A stretch of 64,000 nucleotides of DNA, from positions 3,216,001-3,280,000 of the forward strand of contig NZ_CP117025.1 in the NCBI RefSeq assembly GCF_028551275.1. Reading direction: 5' to 3'. Shown piece after piece: positions 1 to 10,200 of the stretch (position 1 is its first letter; every line of letters starts with the position of its first letter). A program made the translations under genes and the position numbers. The DNA comes from Sphingomonas hankookensis (lineage in GTDB: Bacteria > Pseudomonadota > Alphaproteobacteria > Sphingomonadales > Sphingomonadaceae). The notes beneath the pieces were generated by a model. That model did not search any database. It worked only from the letters and a program-made list of their open reading frames with translations, and had not been told where the DNA came from.

Positions 1-248
1 GAGCGCCTGTTGGATCAGCGACAGGCGTCCGCGCGGCGGCGTGCAGATCGAGATCGCCTGCACATCGGGCATCGCCGCCATCATCTCGTCGATGGTCTTG
101 AACCCCGGCACACCATCGGGCGCGGCATGGCCGGTGACGGCGGCGACGAGCTCGAAATCCGGGCTGGCGGCGATGTGCGGGATATGCTGGTCGCGCGCGA
201 TCTTGCCGATGCCGGCCAACGCAATGCGGGTCGGGGAAGCCAACGTCA
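1..248 (-). CDS. Gfo/Idh/MocA family oxidoreductase, N-terminal part (runs off the window)
   Basis: About 82 residues are visible, starting at an ATG at 248 and reading out of the left edge. The N-terminus has the Rossmann motif GIGKIARDQH, followed by HIAASPDFELVAAVTG and then ISICTPP. This is the usual order of the NAD(P)-binding half of Gfo/Idh/MocA dehydrogenases. The GIGKIARDQH form resembles D-galactose 1-dehydrogenase-like members in sphingomonads and pseudomonads, so a sugar dehydrogenase is likely but not proven. The catalytic C-terminal half lies outside the window. The start is preceded (minus strand) by a GGCAGGAGA-type ribosome binding site. Confidence 0.8.
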
Positions 249-309
249 TTCTCTCCTGCCGATTATTTGTCCGACTTATCAAGCCGGCCGCAACCTAGCA
301 AGCGGCGTA

Positions 310-1065
310 TCAGATTCCGCCGGCGACCGGATCGTGACCGGCAGAGCGCAGGCGGTCGGTCAAGTCCGCAAGGCAGGCATCGACCAACACCGGATCGGTC
401 GCGCGGACGACGAAGTTCGCGCCGGTGCGGCCTTCGCGAAAGAAGGGGTAGCTGCCGATCGCCACGCCATCATGCGCGCGTTCGACCTCGCCCAGCATCC
501 CGGCCACCTCGCTCTCGCCCACCCAGCAGCCGAGCGTCCCGGAGACGACCGGCCGACCGCCCTCCATCGTGCCGGTCAGGCTGTCGAGCATCGCCGCGGC
601 GATATGCGGCACGCCCGCCATGACGAAGATATTCGCGATATGAATGCCCGGCGCGCCCGACATCCGGTTCTCGATCAGCTCGCCGCCTTGCGGAACCCGC
701 GCCATGCGCAGCCGCGCGTCGGTCAGCCCGCCACGCGTTGCGTAATAGGCTTCGAGGATCGCCCGCGCGCGGGGATGCACGACGACCGGCACGCCCAGCG
801 CCGCCGCGATCGAATCGACGGTGATGTCGTCATGGGTCGGGCCGATCCCGCCGGTGGTGAAGAGATAATCGTTGCGCGCCCGCAGCGTGTTCACCGCCTC
901 GACGATCGCATCCTCCCGGTCGGCAACCACCCGAACCTCGGACAGGCGGATGCCCTGCACGTTCAGCCAGGTCGCCAGCTGCGACACATTCTTGTCCTGC
1001 GTCCGGCCGGAGAGAATCTCATCCCCGATGACGAGCAGGGCGGCGGTCCAGATGCGATCGGTCAT
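310..1065 (-). CDS. CinA-like competence/damage-inducible protein A, MoCF-type molybdopterin-binding domain
   Basis: 251 residues. It opens with WTAALLVIGDEILSGRTQDKN and carries the glycine-rich FTTGGIGPTHDD motif, both hallmarks of the MoaB/MogA-like fold found in the N-terminal half of CinA. The C-terminal deamidase domain of full CinA is absent, so this is the short stand-alone form common in alphaproteobacteria. Its biochemical role is uncertain; family members have been linked to nucleotide and pyridine-nucleotide recycling. The reading frame stays open upstream to 1992 across the opposing map gene, but similarity starts at the ATG at 1065. It is divergent from map with a 54-nt gap. Confidence 0.85.
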   Translation of the reverse strand: MTDRIWTAALLVIGDEILSGRTQDKNVSQLATWLNVQGIRLSEVRVVADREDAIVEAVNTLRARNDYLFTTGGIGPTHDDITVDSIAAALGVPVVVHPRARAILEAYYATRGGLTDARLRMARVPQGGELIENRMSGAPGIHIANIFVMAGVPHIAAAMLDSLTGTMEGGRPVVSGTLGCWVGESEVAGMLGEVERAHDGVAIGSYPFFREGRTGANFVVRATDPVLVDACLADLTDRLRSAGHDPVAGGI

Positions 1066-1119
1066 GCCCTTCGCATAGCGCGGGCACGCGCCCTCGCCTA
1101 GCGCCCGATCCTTGCCTAT

Positions 1120-1956
1120 ATGGGCACGATGACCGACTATCAGACCGTCACCGCCGATATGCCGCTGGCCCGGACCGGCGCGATCAAGCTGCACGATGCC
1201 ACCGGGTTCGAAGGGATGCGCCGCGCCGGCCGCCTCGCCGCGCACATCCTCGATGAAATCACCCCGCATGTCGTGCCGGGCGTCACCACCGCCGAGCTGG
1301 ATGCGATCATCTATCGCCTGATGCGCGAGGGCGGCGCGGTGCCCGCCACGCTCGGCTATCGCGGCTATGCCCATTCGACCTGCATCTCGATCAACCATGT
1401 GGTTTGTCATGGCATCCCGTCGGACCGGGCGCTGAAGGACGGCGACATCGCCAATATCGACGTGACGCCGCTGCTGGACGGCTGGCATGGCGACAGCAGC
1501 CGCACCTATCTGGTCGGCAACGTGCCGATCAAGGCCCGCAAGCTGGTCGACGTGACCTATGAATGCCTGATGCTCGGCATCGAACAGGCGAAGCCCGGCA
1601 ACCGGATGGGCGATGTCGCGCACGCGATCCAGCGCCATGCCGAAGCGCATCGCTACGGCGTGGTCCGCGACTTCTGCGGTCACGGCCTGGGCCAGCTGTT
1701 CCACGACGCGCCGGAAGTGATCCATGCCGGCCGCCCCGGCACCGGTCCGGAACTGCGGCCCGGCATGTTCTTCACCATCGAACCGATGATCAATATCGGC
1801 CGCCCCGACGTGAAGATGCTGGAGGATGGCTGGACGGCGGTGACGCGCGACCGGTCGCTGTCGGCGCAGTTCGAGCATTCGATCGGGATTACCGAGGATG
1901 GGTGCGAGATCTTCACGCTCAGCCCCAAGGGGTTTACGAAGCCGCCGTACGGGTAA
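1120..1956 (+). CDS. map: Methionine aminopeptidase, type I
   Basis: 278 residues, a normal length. The enzyme removes the initiator methionine from nascent cytosolic proteins. The five metal ligands of type I enzymes can be read in order: Asp in ANIDVTP, Asp in HGDSSRTY, His in CGHGLGQLFHDAPEV, Glu in FTIEPMIN and Glu in QFEHSIGI. The substrate-pocket His is in VVCHGIPS. A second in-frame ATG nine bases downstream (1129) could be the real start; neither has a strong Shine-Dalgarno sequence. It is divergent from the CinA-like gene and apparently monocistronic. Confidence 0.95.
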   Translation: MGTMTDYQTVTADMPLARTGAIKLHDATGFEGMRRAGRLAAHILDEITPHVVPGVTTAELDAIIYRLMREGGAVPATLGYRGYAHSTCISINHVVCHGIPSDRALKDGDIANIDVTPLLDGWHGDSSRTYLVGNVPIKARKLVDVTYECLMLGIEQAKPGNRMGDVAHAIQRHAEAHRYGVVRDFCGHGLGQLFHDAPEVIHAGRPGTGPELRPGMFFTIEPMINIGRPDVKMLEDGWTAVTRDRSLSAQFEHSIGITEDGCEIFTLSPKGFTKPPYG

Positions 1957-1970
1957 GTAGGGCGCCGGCC

Positions 1971-2339
1971 TTATCGCCTTCGCGACAGCCACCCGCCCAG
2001 CACGAACCCTACGCCCAGCACGACCGACGCGATCACGCCTGCCCAGACGCTGCCGATCGCGTCGATCGCCGGGCTGATCCGTGGTCGTCGCGGATCGTAG
2101 CGCACCGCTATGCGGTCACCTGTGGCGTAGCCGCCGATCCATCCATTGCCGGGAAAGGTCACGACGACGCCGTCCGCCGTCGCGAACCGTATGACCGGGT
2201 GGCTTCCGCCATAGGGCGTTGCCATTACCTCGCCGATGGTCACCGATGTGTCGCGAAGGTAGCGGCGCACGGCGACTGCCTGCACTGCCGCAGCCGTCAG
2301 AAGCGCGATACCCAGTACGACGAACAGCTTCGCACGCAT
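1971..2339 (-). CDS. DUF3592-like small membrane protein
   Basis: 122 residues with an N-terminal hydrophobic segment (about residues 4-22) and a C-terminal one (about 94-117), flanking a soluble beta-type region of about 70 residues. The middle contains HPVIRFATADG and a later GDRIAVRYDP. This pattern of a strand-rich loop ending in G-x-x-x-x-V-x-Y-x-P between two membrane helices is typical of DUF3592 proteins. No function is established. It is convergent with map, 14 nt from its stop, and divergent from glnB. Confidence 0.6.
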   Translation of the reverse strand: MRAKLFVVLGIALLTAAAVQAVAVRRYLRDTSVTIGEVMATPYGGSHPVIRFATADGVVVTFPGNGWIGGYATGDRIAVRYDPRRPRISPAIDAIGSVWAGVIASVVLGVGFVLGGWLSRRR

Positions 2340-2449
2340 GTCCTGCCTCCGTCACGGCTGCCCGAAAAACCGGCACCCTGCCCCTTCTGCGGGCAATATC
2401 GACAGCTTCGACCGAATGCTCGATGATCGTATCCAAGGCGAATCGCCGG

Positions 2450-2466
2450 TTGGCACGGTAATTGTT
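2450..2466 (+). promoter_or_regulatory. Candidate sigma-54 promoter of glnB-glnA
   Basis: TTGGCACG-GTAA-TTGTT matches the -24/-12 consensus TTGGCACG-N4-TTGCA except at the -12 element, which reads TTGT instead of TTGC. It lies 58 nt upstream of the glnB start, the expected place for nitrogen-regulated (NtrC/RpoN) expression. I did not identify clear NtrC half-sites upstream. Confidence 0.5.
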
Positions 2467-2469
2467 TAA

Positions 2470-2862
<393 letters not shown>

Positions 2863-2892
2863 CGCAACGCAGCATTATTTCGAATCACGGGG

Positions 2893-2922
2893 CGTTCCGG
2901 GGCGATTGATTGCGCCGGAGCG
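2893..2922 (+). promoter_or_regulatory. Intercistronic stem-loop between glnB and glnA
   Basis: Positions 2893-2904 pair with about 2911-2922 through a G-C-rich stem with one mismatch and wobble pairs around a short A/T-rich loop. No U-run follows, so it is more likely an RNA-processing, stabilising or attenuating structure than a full terminator. It ends 30 nt before the glnA start, near the ribosome binding region (AAGGGCAG). Confidence 0.35.
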
Positions 2923-2952
2923 TGGGGTTTAAATCAGAAAGGGCAGTTTCCG

Positions 2953-4365
2953 ATGGCTACTACCGCCAGCACCATCCTGAAGCGGATCAAGGAAGAAGAG
3001 ATCGAGTGGATCGACCTGCGCTTCACCGATCCCAAGGGCAAGTGGCAGCACCTGACCATGGTCGCGTCGATCCTGGGCGAGGACGAGCTGACCGACGGCC
3101 TGATGTTCGACGGTTCGTCGATCGAGGGCTGGAAGGCGATCAACGAATCCGACATGGTGCTCAAGCCCGATCTTGACGCGGTCTATACCGACCCGTTCTC
3201 GGCCACCCCGATGCTGGTCATCTTCTGCGACGTGGTCGAGCCGTCGACCGGCGAACTCTATGCCCGCGACCCGCGTTCGACCGCGAAGCGCGCCGAGGCG
3301 TATCTGAAGACCACCGGCATCGGCGACACCGTCTATGTCGGGCCGGAAGCCGAATTCTTCATGTTCGACGACGTGCGGTTCGAAAACAGCTATTCGACCA
3401 GCTATTACAAGATCGACGACATCGAACTGCCGGGCAATTCGGGTCGCGAATATGAAGCCGGCAACATGGGCCACCGCCCGCGTGCCAAGGGCGGTTACTT
3501 CCCCGTCGCCCCCGTCGATAGCGCCGTCGACATTCGTGGCGAAATGGTCACGACGATGCTCGAAATGGGCCTGCCCTGCGACAAGCATCACCACGAAGTC
3601 GCCGCCGCGCAGCACGAACTGGGCCTGACCTTCGGCACGCTGACCACGACCGCCGATCGCATGCAGATCTACAAATATGTCGTGCACCAGGTCGCCCATG
3701 CCTATGGCAAGACCGCGACGTTCATGCCGAAGCCGATCAAGGAAGATAACGGCTCGGGCATGCACACCCACTTCTCGATCTGGAACGGTGGTTCGCCGCT
3801 GTTCGCCGGCGACGGCTATGCCGGCCTGTCGGACATGTGCCTGTATTTCATCGGCGGCATCATTAAGCATGCCAAGTCGGTGAACGCCTTCACCAACCCG
3901 ACGACCAACAGCTACAAGCGCCTGGTCCCGGGTTACGAAGCGCCGGTGCTGCTCGCCTATTCGGCGCGCAACCGGTCGGCATCGTGCCGCATCCCGTACG
4001 GCACCGGTCCGAAGTCGAAGCGCGTCGAAGTCCGCTTCCCCGACGCGATGGCCAACCCCTATCTCGCCTATGCGGCGCTGATGATGGCTGGTCTCGACGG
4101 CATCCAGAACAAGATCCATCCGGGCGAAGCGATGGACAAGAACCTGTACGACCTGCCGCCGGCAGAACTCGCCCAGGTCCCGACCGTGTGCGGCAGCTTG
4201 CGCGAAGCGCTCGACAGCCTCGAAGCCGATATGGACTATCTGCTGAAGGGCGACGTGTTCTCGAAGGACCAGATCGAAGCCTATATCGAGATCAAGCGCG
4301 GCGAAGTGGCGCGGTGGGAAATGACCCCCAGCCCGGTCGAATATGACATGTACTACAGCGCCTGA
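2953..4365 (+). CDS. glnA: Glutamine synthetase, type I
   Basis: 470 residues, typical of GSI-beta. It makes glutamine from glutamate, ammonia and ATP as a dodecamer. Visible signatures are FDGSSIEGW near residue 56, [11 protein letters not shown] near 133, the ATP-binding [18 protein letters not shown] and, near the C-terminus, KNLYDLPP with the adenylylation Tyr at residue 399. An adenylylatable Tyr together with the neighbouring glnB indicates control by the GlnE/GlnD cascade. The start is supported by the family N-terminus and an AAGGGCAG ribosome binding site. Confidence 0.98.
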   Translation: MATTASTILKRIKEEEIEWIDLRFTDPKGKWQHLTMVASILGEDELTDGLMFDGSSIEGWKAINESDMVLKPDLDAVYTDPFSATPMLVIFCDVVEPSTGELYARDPRSTAKRAEAYLKTTGIGDTVYVGPEAEFFMFDDVRFENSYSTSYYKIDDIELPGNSGREYEAGNMGHRPRAKGGYFPVAPVDSAVDIRGEMVTTMLEMGLPCDKHHHEVAAAQHELGLTFGTLTTTADRMQIYKYVVHQVAHAYGKTATFMPKPIKEDNGSGMHTHFSIWNGGSPLFAGDGYAGLSDMCLYFIGGIIKHAKSVNAFTNPTTNSYKRLVPGYEAPVLLAYSARNRSASCRIPYGTGPKSKRVEVRFPDAMANPYLAYAALMMAGLDGIQNKIHPGEAMDKNLYDLPPAELAQVPTVCGSLREALDSLEADMDYLLKGDVFSKDQIEAYIEIKRGEVARWEMTPSPVEYDMYYSA

Positions 4366-4382
4366 GGTTGCCGTGCCGGCAA

Positions 4383-4408
4383 CCGGTGGCACGCAAGCGT
4401 GCCACCGG
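4383..4408 (+). other. Perfect 11-bp stem-loop after glnA
   Basis: CCGGTGGCACG (4383-4393), loop CAAG, CGTGCCACCGG (4398-4408). It starts 18 nt after the glnA stop and has no U-run, so on its own it would stabilise the 3' end rather than terminate. Confidence 0.5.
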
Positions 4409-4479
4409 CGCTGTCGGCCGGCCTCGCCTTACGGCGAGGACCGACGGCGTGGCTTCGCCACGTCGCGCTGATGGATAAG

Positions 4480-4511
4480 AGGCGTCGGGCGCATGCTCCG
4501 GCGCCTTTTTC
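4480..4511 (+). terminator. Rho-independent terminator of glnA
   Basis: AGGCGTCGG (4480-4488) pairs with CCGGCGCCT (4498-4506) with one G-U pair and a 9-nt loop. TTTTT follows directly at 4506-4510. Confidence 0.75.
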
Positions 4512-4654
4512 CATTGTCCGATCTGCCACGCGTCACGCTCGCCGAAGAAGAAGCGGGACCCCGGATCAAGTCCGGGGTGACGATGGACGATGGCTTTCGA
4601 TAACCGCAAACGCCCCCTAACCGCGCGCACCGGCTCGCCCGCCCCACCCACCAA

Positions 4655-4738
4655 CGTCATCCCAGCGAAGGCTGGGAATCTCCCGGTACGAGCCCACCGC
4701 AGGAGCCGCGAGAGGCCCCAGCCTTCGCTGGGGTGACG
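4655..4738. repeat. Inverted-repeat element, MITE-like
   Basis: The left arm CGTCATCCCAGCGAAGG and the right arm (revcomp CGTCACCCCAGCGAAGG) are near-identical inverted copies of about 23 bp enclosing about 38 bp. Each arm is itself a small hairpin (CCCAGC/GCTGGG). It contains no coding sequence. Confidence 0.6.
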
Positions 4739-4844
4739 GGCTGATTGTGAAGGGGATTAGGCGATCCCCCCTCACCCTCACCGCCACACAATCGTCACAT
4801 CGCCATGCTCCAAGGCCCGCATTCGCCCGTCAACAGGAACGCCC

Positions 4845-5795
4845 ATGACCGTCATCCTCGACCGCCGCACGTTGCTCGGCGGGTTCGCCATCGGCGCGGC
4901 CAGCCTGGGCGTCACGCCGTCGCGCGCGCGGAGTGCGAACCGCGCGACCTTCGCCGTCCTCGGCGACTGGGGGCGCGATACCCCCGAACAGCATCATGTC
5001 GCCGCCGCGATGGGCCGTACCGCCGCAACAGCACAGGCCGATTTCGTGCTGGCGATCGGGGACAATTTCTACACCGACGGCGTCGCGTCGGTAGACGATC
5101 CGCTGTGGCAGTCGGTGTTCGAGGGCGTCTATACCCACCCGGCGTTGCAGGTGCCGTGGTATGCGCTGCTCGGCAATCACGACTATCGCGGCAACCCGCA
5201 GGCGCAGATCGATTATGCCGCGCGCAGCAAGCGGTGGCGGATGCCGGCGCGCTATTATCAGGTCGCCGATGCGGCGCTGGTCCGCGCCGACGCCGATCTG
5301 TTCGCGATCGATACCTCGCCCTTCGTCGAACGCTATCGCAGCAACGACGGCGTGATCGGCAGCAACACGCGGTCCCAGGATACGAAACAGCAGCTGGCAT
5401 GGCTCGACCATGCGCTGTCGCAGTCGCGTGCCAAGTGGAAGATCGTGACCGGCCACCACCCGATCCGATCCGGCGGCAGCGGCCATGGCGACCAGCCGGA
5501 GATCATCGCGCAGGTGCTGCCGATCCTGAACCGCCACGGCGTGCAGGCCTATATCGCGGGCCATGACCACGACCTTCAGCATATCCGTCGCGACGGGATC
5601 GACATGATCCAGTGCGGCGGCGGCATGGAGGCACGACCGGTGCAGCCAGTCGAGGGCACCCGCTTCTGCCGCGCCGCCGCCGGCTTCGGCATGGTGCAGA
5701 TCGCGGGGGACCTGTTGTCGTTCGACCTGCGCGACGAACGCGGCGCCAGCCTCTACAACGCGTCGATCCCGGTCCGCGCCCGCGCTACGGCATGA
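4845..5795 (+). CDS. Exported metallophosphoesterase, tartrate-resistant purple acid phosphatase-like
   Basis: 316 residues. The N-terminus DRRTLLGGFAIGAASLG is a probable Tat signal followed by an Ala-rich cleavage zone near residue 30, so the enzyme should act in the periplasm. The calcineurin-like metal site is complete: GDWGRD (about 40), GDNFYTDG (about 74), GNHDYRG (about 109), GHHPI (about 204) and GHDHDLQH (about 238). The order and the GDNFY form match ACP5-type purple acid phosphatases, which hydrolyse phosphomonoesters; the substrate is unknown. Its last 11 bp overlap the end of the convergent transporter gene. Confidence 0.8.
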   Translation: MTVILDRRTLLGGFAIGAASLGVTPSRARSANRATFAVLGDWGRDTPEQHHVAAAMGRTAATAQADFVLAIGDNFYTDGVASVDDPLWQSVFEGVYTHPALQVPWYALLGNHDYRGNPQAQIDYAARSKRWRMPARYYQVADAALVRADADLFAIDTSPFVERYRSNDGVIGSNTRSQDTKQQLAWLDHALSQSRAKWKIVTGHHPIRSGGSGHGDQPEIIAQVLPILNRHGVQAYIAGHDHDLQHIRRDGIDMIQCGGGMEARPVQPVEGTRFCRAAAGFGMVQIAGDLLSFDLRDERGASLYNASIPVRARATA

Positions 5796-7233
5796 CCGGC
5801 GGGGTGTAGGGCAGCGTAAACGCCAGCGCCCAGAGCAGGAACAGCACCAGCGGCAGGTGGACGATCAGCTGCAGGAAGCTGAACCCGACAATGTCGCGCG
5901 CCTTCAGCCCGAGAATGCCCAGCAAGGGCAGCATCCAGAACGGATTGATGAGGTTCGGCAGCGCCTCCGACGCATTGTAGATCTGCACCGCCCAGCCGAG
6001 ATGGACCTGCAGGTCGTTCGCCGCCTGCATCACATAGGGCGCCTCCAGCAACCACTTGCCGCCGCCCGAGGGGATGAAGAAGCCGAGGATCGCCGAATAG
6101 ACGCCCATGGTGATCGGGAAGGTCTCGGCGGTGTTCAGCGACACGAAGGCATGGGCGATGACGTCGGACAGGGTCGATCCGTCGGCGCTCCTGGCGGTCG
6201 TCATCATCGCGGCGATCGCGGCATAGAAAGGGTATTGGATCAGGATGCCCGCCGTCGCCGGCACCGACCGGGCGAGCGCGTTCAGGAAGCGTTTGGGCCG
6301 CCAGTGCAGCACCAGCCCCGCCATCAGGAACAGGAAGTTGTAGGTGTTGAGGTTGGAGATGGCGATCATCCACGGTTGCCGCGCGAACTCCTGCACCAGC
6401 CATCCGGCCGCCAGCAGCCCGATCAGCACGGTCAGCAGCGGCGCATGTTCCAGCCATTCGCCGGGCTGGGTCCGCGGCGGCAGTGCGTCGTCCTCGCGTG
6501 CCGGATCGATCCCCATGTCCTGCGCGGTCACCGCGCTGTCGCGACCGGGGGCGGAAGCGACCGCGATCACCGTCGACACCACGACCAGGATCGCGGCGAT
6601 CAGCATCGATTGCCACAGGAAGATCGTCTGGCTGAACGGGATGACGCCGGTGATCGGCAGCAGCCCCGGTGGCAGGCTGGCCGGGTTCGCCTGTAGCTGC
6701 GCTGACGACGACGACAGTCCCATCGCCCAGGTCGCGCCGAGGCCGAGATAGGCCGCCGCCCCGCCTGCGCGGTAATCCATGCGCAACTCGGTCCGCCGCG
6801 CCACTGCACGGGTGAGCAGGCCGCCGAAGATCAGGCTCAAGCCCCAGCTGAGCAGCGAGGACAGCATCGTAGCGATGGCGATCAGCCCGATTGCGCCGCG
6901 TCCGCTCTTCGGGATCAGCGCCAGCCGATCGATCAGCCGCTGCATCGGCGCGGAGGTCGCGACGACATAGCCGCCGATGGCGACGAACACCATCTGCATG
7001 GTGAACGGGATCAGCGTCCAGAAGCCGTCACCGAAGCTCTTCGCAACCGACGCCACCGGCGCGCCATTGGCCAGCACCGCCGCGGCGACGACGACCACCG
7101 CCAACGCGACGAACACGAAGGCATCGGGAAACCAGCGTTCGGCCCATTCGGTGAAGCGCAGGGCGATCCGGGCAAGGCGGCCATCGGTGGCGGGGGCGGC
7201 GGCGGTCATCGGCGTCTCCGGTGGTTCGGACAT
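5785..7233 (-). CDS. atoE: Short-chain fatty acid transporter, AtoE family
   Basis: About 482 residues from the ATG at 7233. A longer reading frame exists upstream (to 7284), and a second Met nine codons in is an alternative start. About ten to twelve hydrophobic membrane segments are visible. The family motifs SWGLSLIFGGLLTRAVARR, LGLGATWAMGLSSSSAQLQ and FFIPSGGGKWLLEAPYVM, together with a long hydrophilic loop near residues 235-260, fit the AtoE/TIGR00366 family, which takes up acetoacetate and short-chain fatty acids. It lies 47 nt downstream of tamB on the same strand, so read-through is possible. It overlaps the phosphoesterase gene tail-to-tail. Confidence 0.88.
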   Translation of the reverse strand: MSEPPETPMTAAAPATDGRLARIALRFTEWAERWFPDAFVFVALAVVVVAAAVLANGAPVASVAKSFGDGFWTLIPFTMQMVFVAIGGYVVATSAPMQRLIDRLALIPKSGRGAIGLIAIATMLSSLLSWGLSLIFGGLLTRAVARRTELRMDYRAGGAAAYLGLGATWAMGLSSSSAQLQANPASLPPGLLPITGVIPFSQTIFLWQSMLIAAILVVVSTVIAVASAPGRDSAVTAQDMGIDPAREDDALPPRTQPGEWLEHAPLLTVLIGLLAAGWLVQEFARQPWMIAISNLNTYNFLFLMAGLVLHWRPKRFLNALARSVPATAGILIQYPFYAAIAAMMTTARSADGSTLSDVIAHAFVSLNTAETFPITMGVYSAILGFFIPSGGGKWLLEAPYVMQAANDLQVHLGWAVQIYNASEALPNLINPFWMLPLLGILGLKARDIVGFSFLQLIVHLPLVLFLLWALAFTLPYTPPVMP

Positions 7234-7280
7234 TATACGAACCGCCCGGCCAATCGTTGCGCAGCCGGTTCGACCGCGGG

Positions 7281-10200
7281 TCAATAATCGCGGGAGATGC
7301 GGACGTTGGTGCTCTGCCGACCGATGGTGGAGATCGACGCCAGCAGCGACAGCCAGCGCGTGACCTGAAACTCGATCCGGGTGGCGGAATAGCCCTGCCC
7401 GTCGGTCACGATCTCCGCATAGAAACGCCGCGTCAGATATTTGCCGGCAGCGACCGAGGTCCCCTGTCCGGTCTGCGGGTCGGCGGGCAGGATGCGCAGG
7501 CGATCGAGGCCGGCGGCACGACGCACCGCGTTGATCGGGTTCAGCCCGCCCTCGCCATTCTGGAGCGCGGCGACGGCGGCTGCCAGCTGCAACGCCTCCG
7601 GTGCCGACAGGTTGGTGATCGAGGTGCCGAACAGCAGGCGGGACAGCAATTCGTCCTCAGGCAGCGCCGGCACGCTCTGGAAACTTATTTCCGGACGCGT
7701 GGCAGTGCCGGCAACACGAATGGTCGCGTTCAACCCCTGCGTATCGGCATTGGCGACGATGTCGAGCGCGGGGTCGGCCGGGCTTTCGCCGTTGAATCGC
7801 AACGCCCCGCGATCAAGCTGAAACTCCCGCCCGGCAAATTCATAATCGCCGCGGACCAGATCGGCGCGACCGTTGATGATCGGATTGGTCGGTTCGCCGG
7901 TGATGGCGAGGTCGGCGGACCATTCGCTGGTGAGACCCAGGCCGGTGACGATCAGGCCGCCGGGCGCACGGGCGCGCAGGTCGAGCTTCCACGGCACCAC
8001 CGCCGCGCTCGCCTCGTCATCGCCGTCGGGGCGGTTGATCTCGCGGATGTTGAGGCGGGGGATCGGCGCGGTGGCGGTCGCGCGGCCGAGGCGATAGCGG
8101 CTGCCATCCATCCGGACCTCGCCCGAGATGGTGCCGCCCGCGCCGTCGCTGCGCACGCGGATCGGACCGGTGACGGTTGCCCCAATCGAGTCGGTATTGA
8201 TGAGCCGCGCGCGGTCGGCGGTGAGCGACAGGTCGATGCCGAAGCCGCGCACCGCGGCGAATTCGAACGCGCCGGTGCCGGTCACCCGCCCCTGCCGACC
8301 GTCATTCGCCGCGAAGCGATCGATCACCAGCCGCGATCCGTCGAAGCGCCCCTGCGCCTCCACGCCGGTCAGCACGGTGCCGGTGATCGCGCTTTCGATG
8401 CGCGCGCCGCTGGAACGGAGCACGCCCCGGATGCGTGGGTCGTTCAGTCGGCCGGTCACGTCGGCGCCGACCGATACCGGGCCGGACAGGTCGAACAATT
8501 CGATGCCGGTCAGTCGCCATAGCGTGTCCGCCGGGCCGCCATAGCGTAGCTGCGCGAAGAGCGGCGCATTGCCCAGCCGGGTGGCGAGATCGCCCTGCCC
8601 CAACGGCGCGAGGCGTGCCTGCGCCCGGCCGATCGTCCTGCCGCCGCTGGCCATTACCGCACGCACGCCGGCGCGGTTCGCGTCGAGCACTGCCGCCACG
8701 CCGACGTCGATCGGCGTCGACGACAGCACCAGCCCCGACCGGCTCAAGCCCCGGATGGTCAGGTCGACCCGGCCGCTGGGGGTATCGCCGCGCGTGGCAT
8801 AGGCGATCTTGCCCGACGCGCTGCCGCTCAGCCCCAGCCCCGGATAGCCGATGTCGAGCACCGCCAGCGGCATGCGCGTCACGTCCAGCGCCAGTTCGGT
8901 CGTGTCCGGCCCGACCGCGCCACCGACCGTCGCCGTGCCGCCGGCAAAGCTGAACCGGGTCGGTGCCAGCCGCCAGCCATCGCCTTCGCGCCGGACCACC
9001 GCCGGGGTTTCGAGCTTCAACGGCCGGCGGTCCAGCGTGCCCTGCGCGCTGATGCGATATTCGTCGGCGGTGACCTGGGTCACGCTCTGGATCGAGAAGG
9101 CGCGACCGCGCGAGCCGGCGATGGCGGCGCGGACTTCGCCGACGCCGTCGACCAGCTTCGCGCTGCCCGCCAGCCGCGGGATCGACAACTGGCCACGCCG
9201 GAACCCTTGCGCGGTCATCGTCGCGTCGAGCGTGGTGCCGCCATCCGCGAGCAGTACGCCCGCCTCAAGCCGGGCGCGCCGCACCGATCCGGCGACGCCG
9301 AGGCGCGCGCGCGTGGCGTCGAGCGCGATGTCGATCCGCTGGTCGCTGCCCTGCGGCGCGAAGTCGATCGTGCCGGCAATGCCGCCGCCATCGACGTTCA
9401 GCCGGCCAAGGAACCCTTCCGCGACGATGTCGACGCCACCGGTGGCGCGGGTGCCGCTGACCTCCAGTTCGTCGACCGCGATGCGTGCGGTGCCGCCGCT
9501 CGGCAACAGGATACGGCCGTTGGCGGTGAACGGCCCGAGCCGCGAGTTGCCCTGGGCACGATAGGCGAAGCCTTCCGCCGTCGGATCGAGATGGGCGACG
9601 ACATTCGCCAGTCCCAGCGTGGCGTTGGGCGAGGCGAAGCGCAGGTCGAGCGTAGGCTTGGAGATATTGCCGTCGAGGACCAGCTGCACCGGGCCATAGG
9701 TCACCTGCCGTCCGCTGCCTTCGAAATGGAAGGTGCCGTCGCGGCGACGATAGCCGATGCCGGTCAGCGTCAGGCCGGGTGACGTGAGCCGCAACCCGCG
9801 CAGATAGAGGATGCCGTCATTGCCGCGCTCCAGCCCGGTCTCGATCCGGGGCAACCCTTGCGTCAGCGAGCGGAAGAAGCCGTTGTCGAGCCGGCGGACC
9901 TGCGCCATGCCGCGGCCGACGATCCGCGTGCCGCCGCCGGGGATCGGCACCGCCGTCAGCCGGGTCTGCACATCGACCAGCCCCAGTCCCGGAATCAGAT
10001 AGCGTTGCAGTGCGCCGCTGATCCCGACCTCGTAGCGGCCGGTTGTCAGGTCGAGCGTCAGCATGATCCGCCCGTTAAGTTTGTCGGAGCGGACGATCAG
10101 GTCGTTGCCGACCAGCGTCCGGGCATCGACCGCGAGCTTGCCGGTCACCGACAGGTTGCGCAGGATACCGCCCGCAACATCGCCGACCCCGGTCACGCGC

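Larger units (their letters stand above)
4366..4844. other. Intergenic region after glnA with hairpins and repeats
   Basis: No coding sequence is supported here. In order it holds a perfect 11-bp hairpin (4383-4408), the glnA terminator, one REP-like hairpin of the ACCCCGGA/TCCGGGGT family (4558-4578) and a separate long inverted repeat (4655-4738), then the leader of the phosphoesterase gene. Confidence 0.7.

Noticed and set aside
1066..1992. N-terminal extension of the CinA-like protein up to 1992
   Set aside because: It lies opposite the map gene, and family similarity begins at MTDRIW (1065).
2929..4392. 487-residue minus-strand open frame opposite glnA
   Set aside because: It is antisense to a certain gene in a GC-rich frame, Arg/Gly/His-rich with no domain, and arises from codon bias.
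7234..7284. 17-residue N-terminal extension of the fatty acid transporter
   Set aside because: It runs into the end of tamB and lacks similarity; MSEPPETP at 7233 is the better start.
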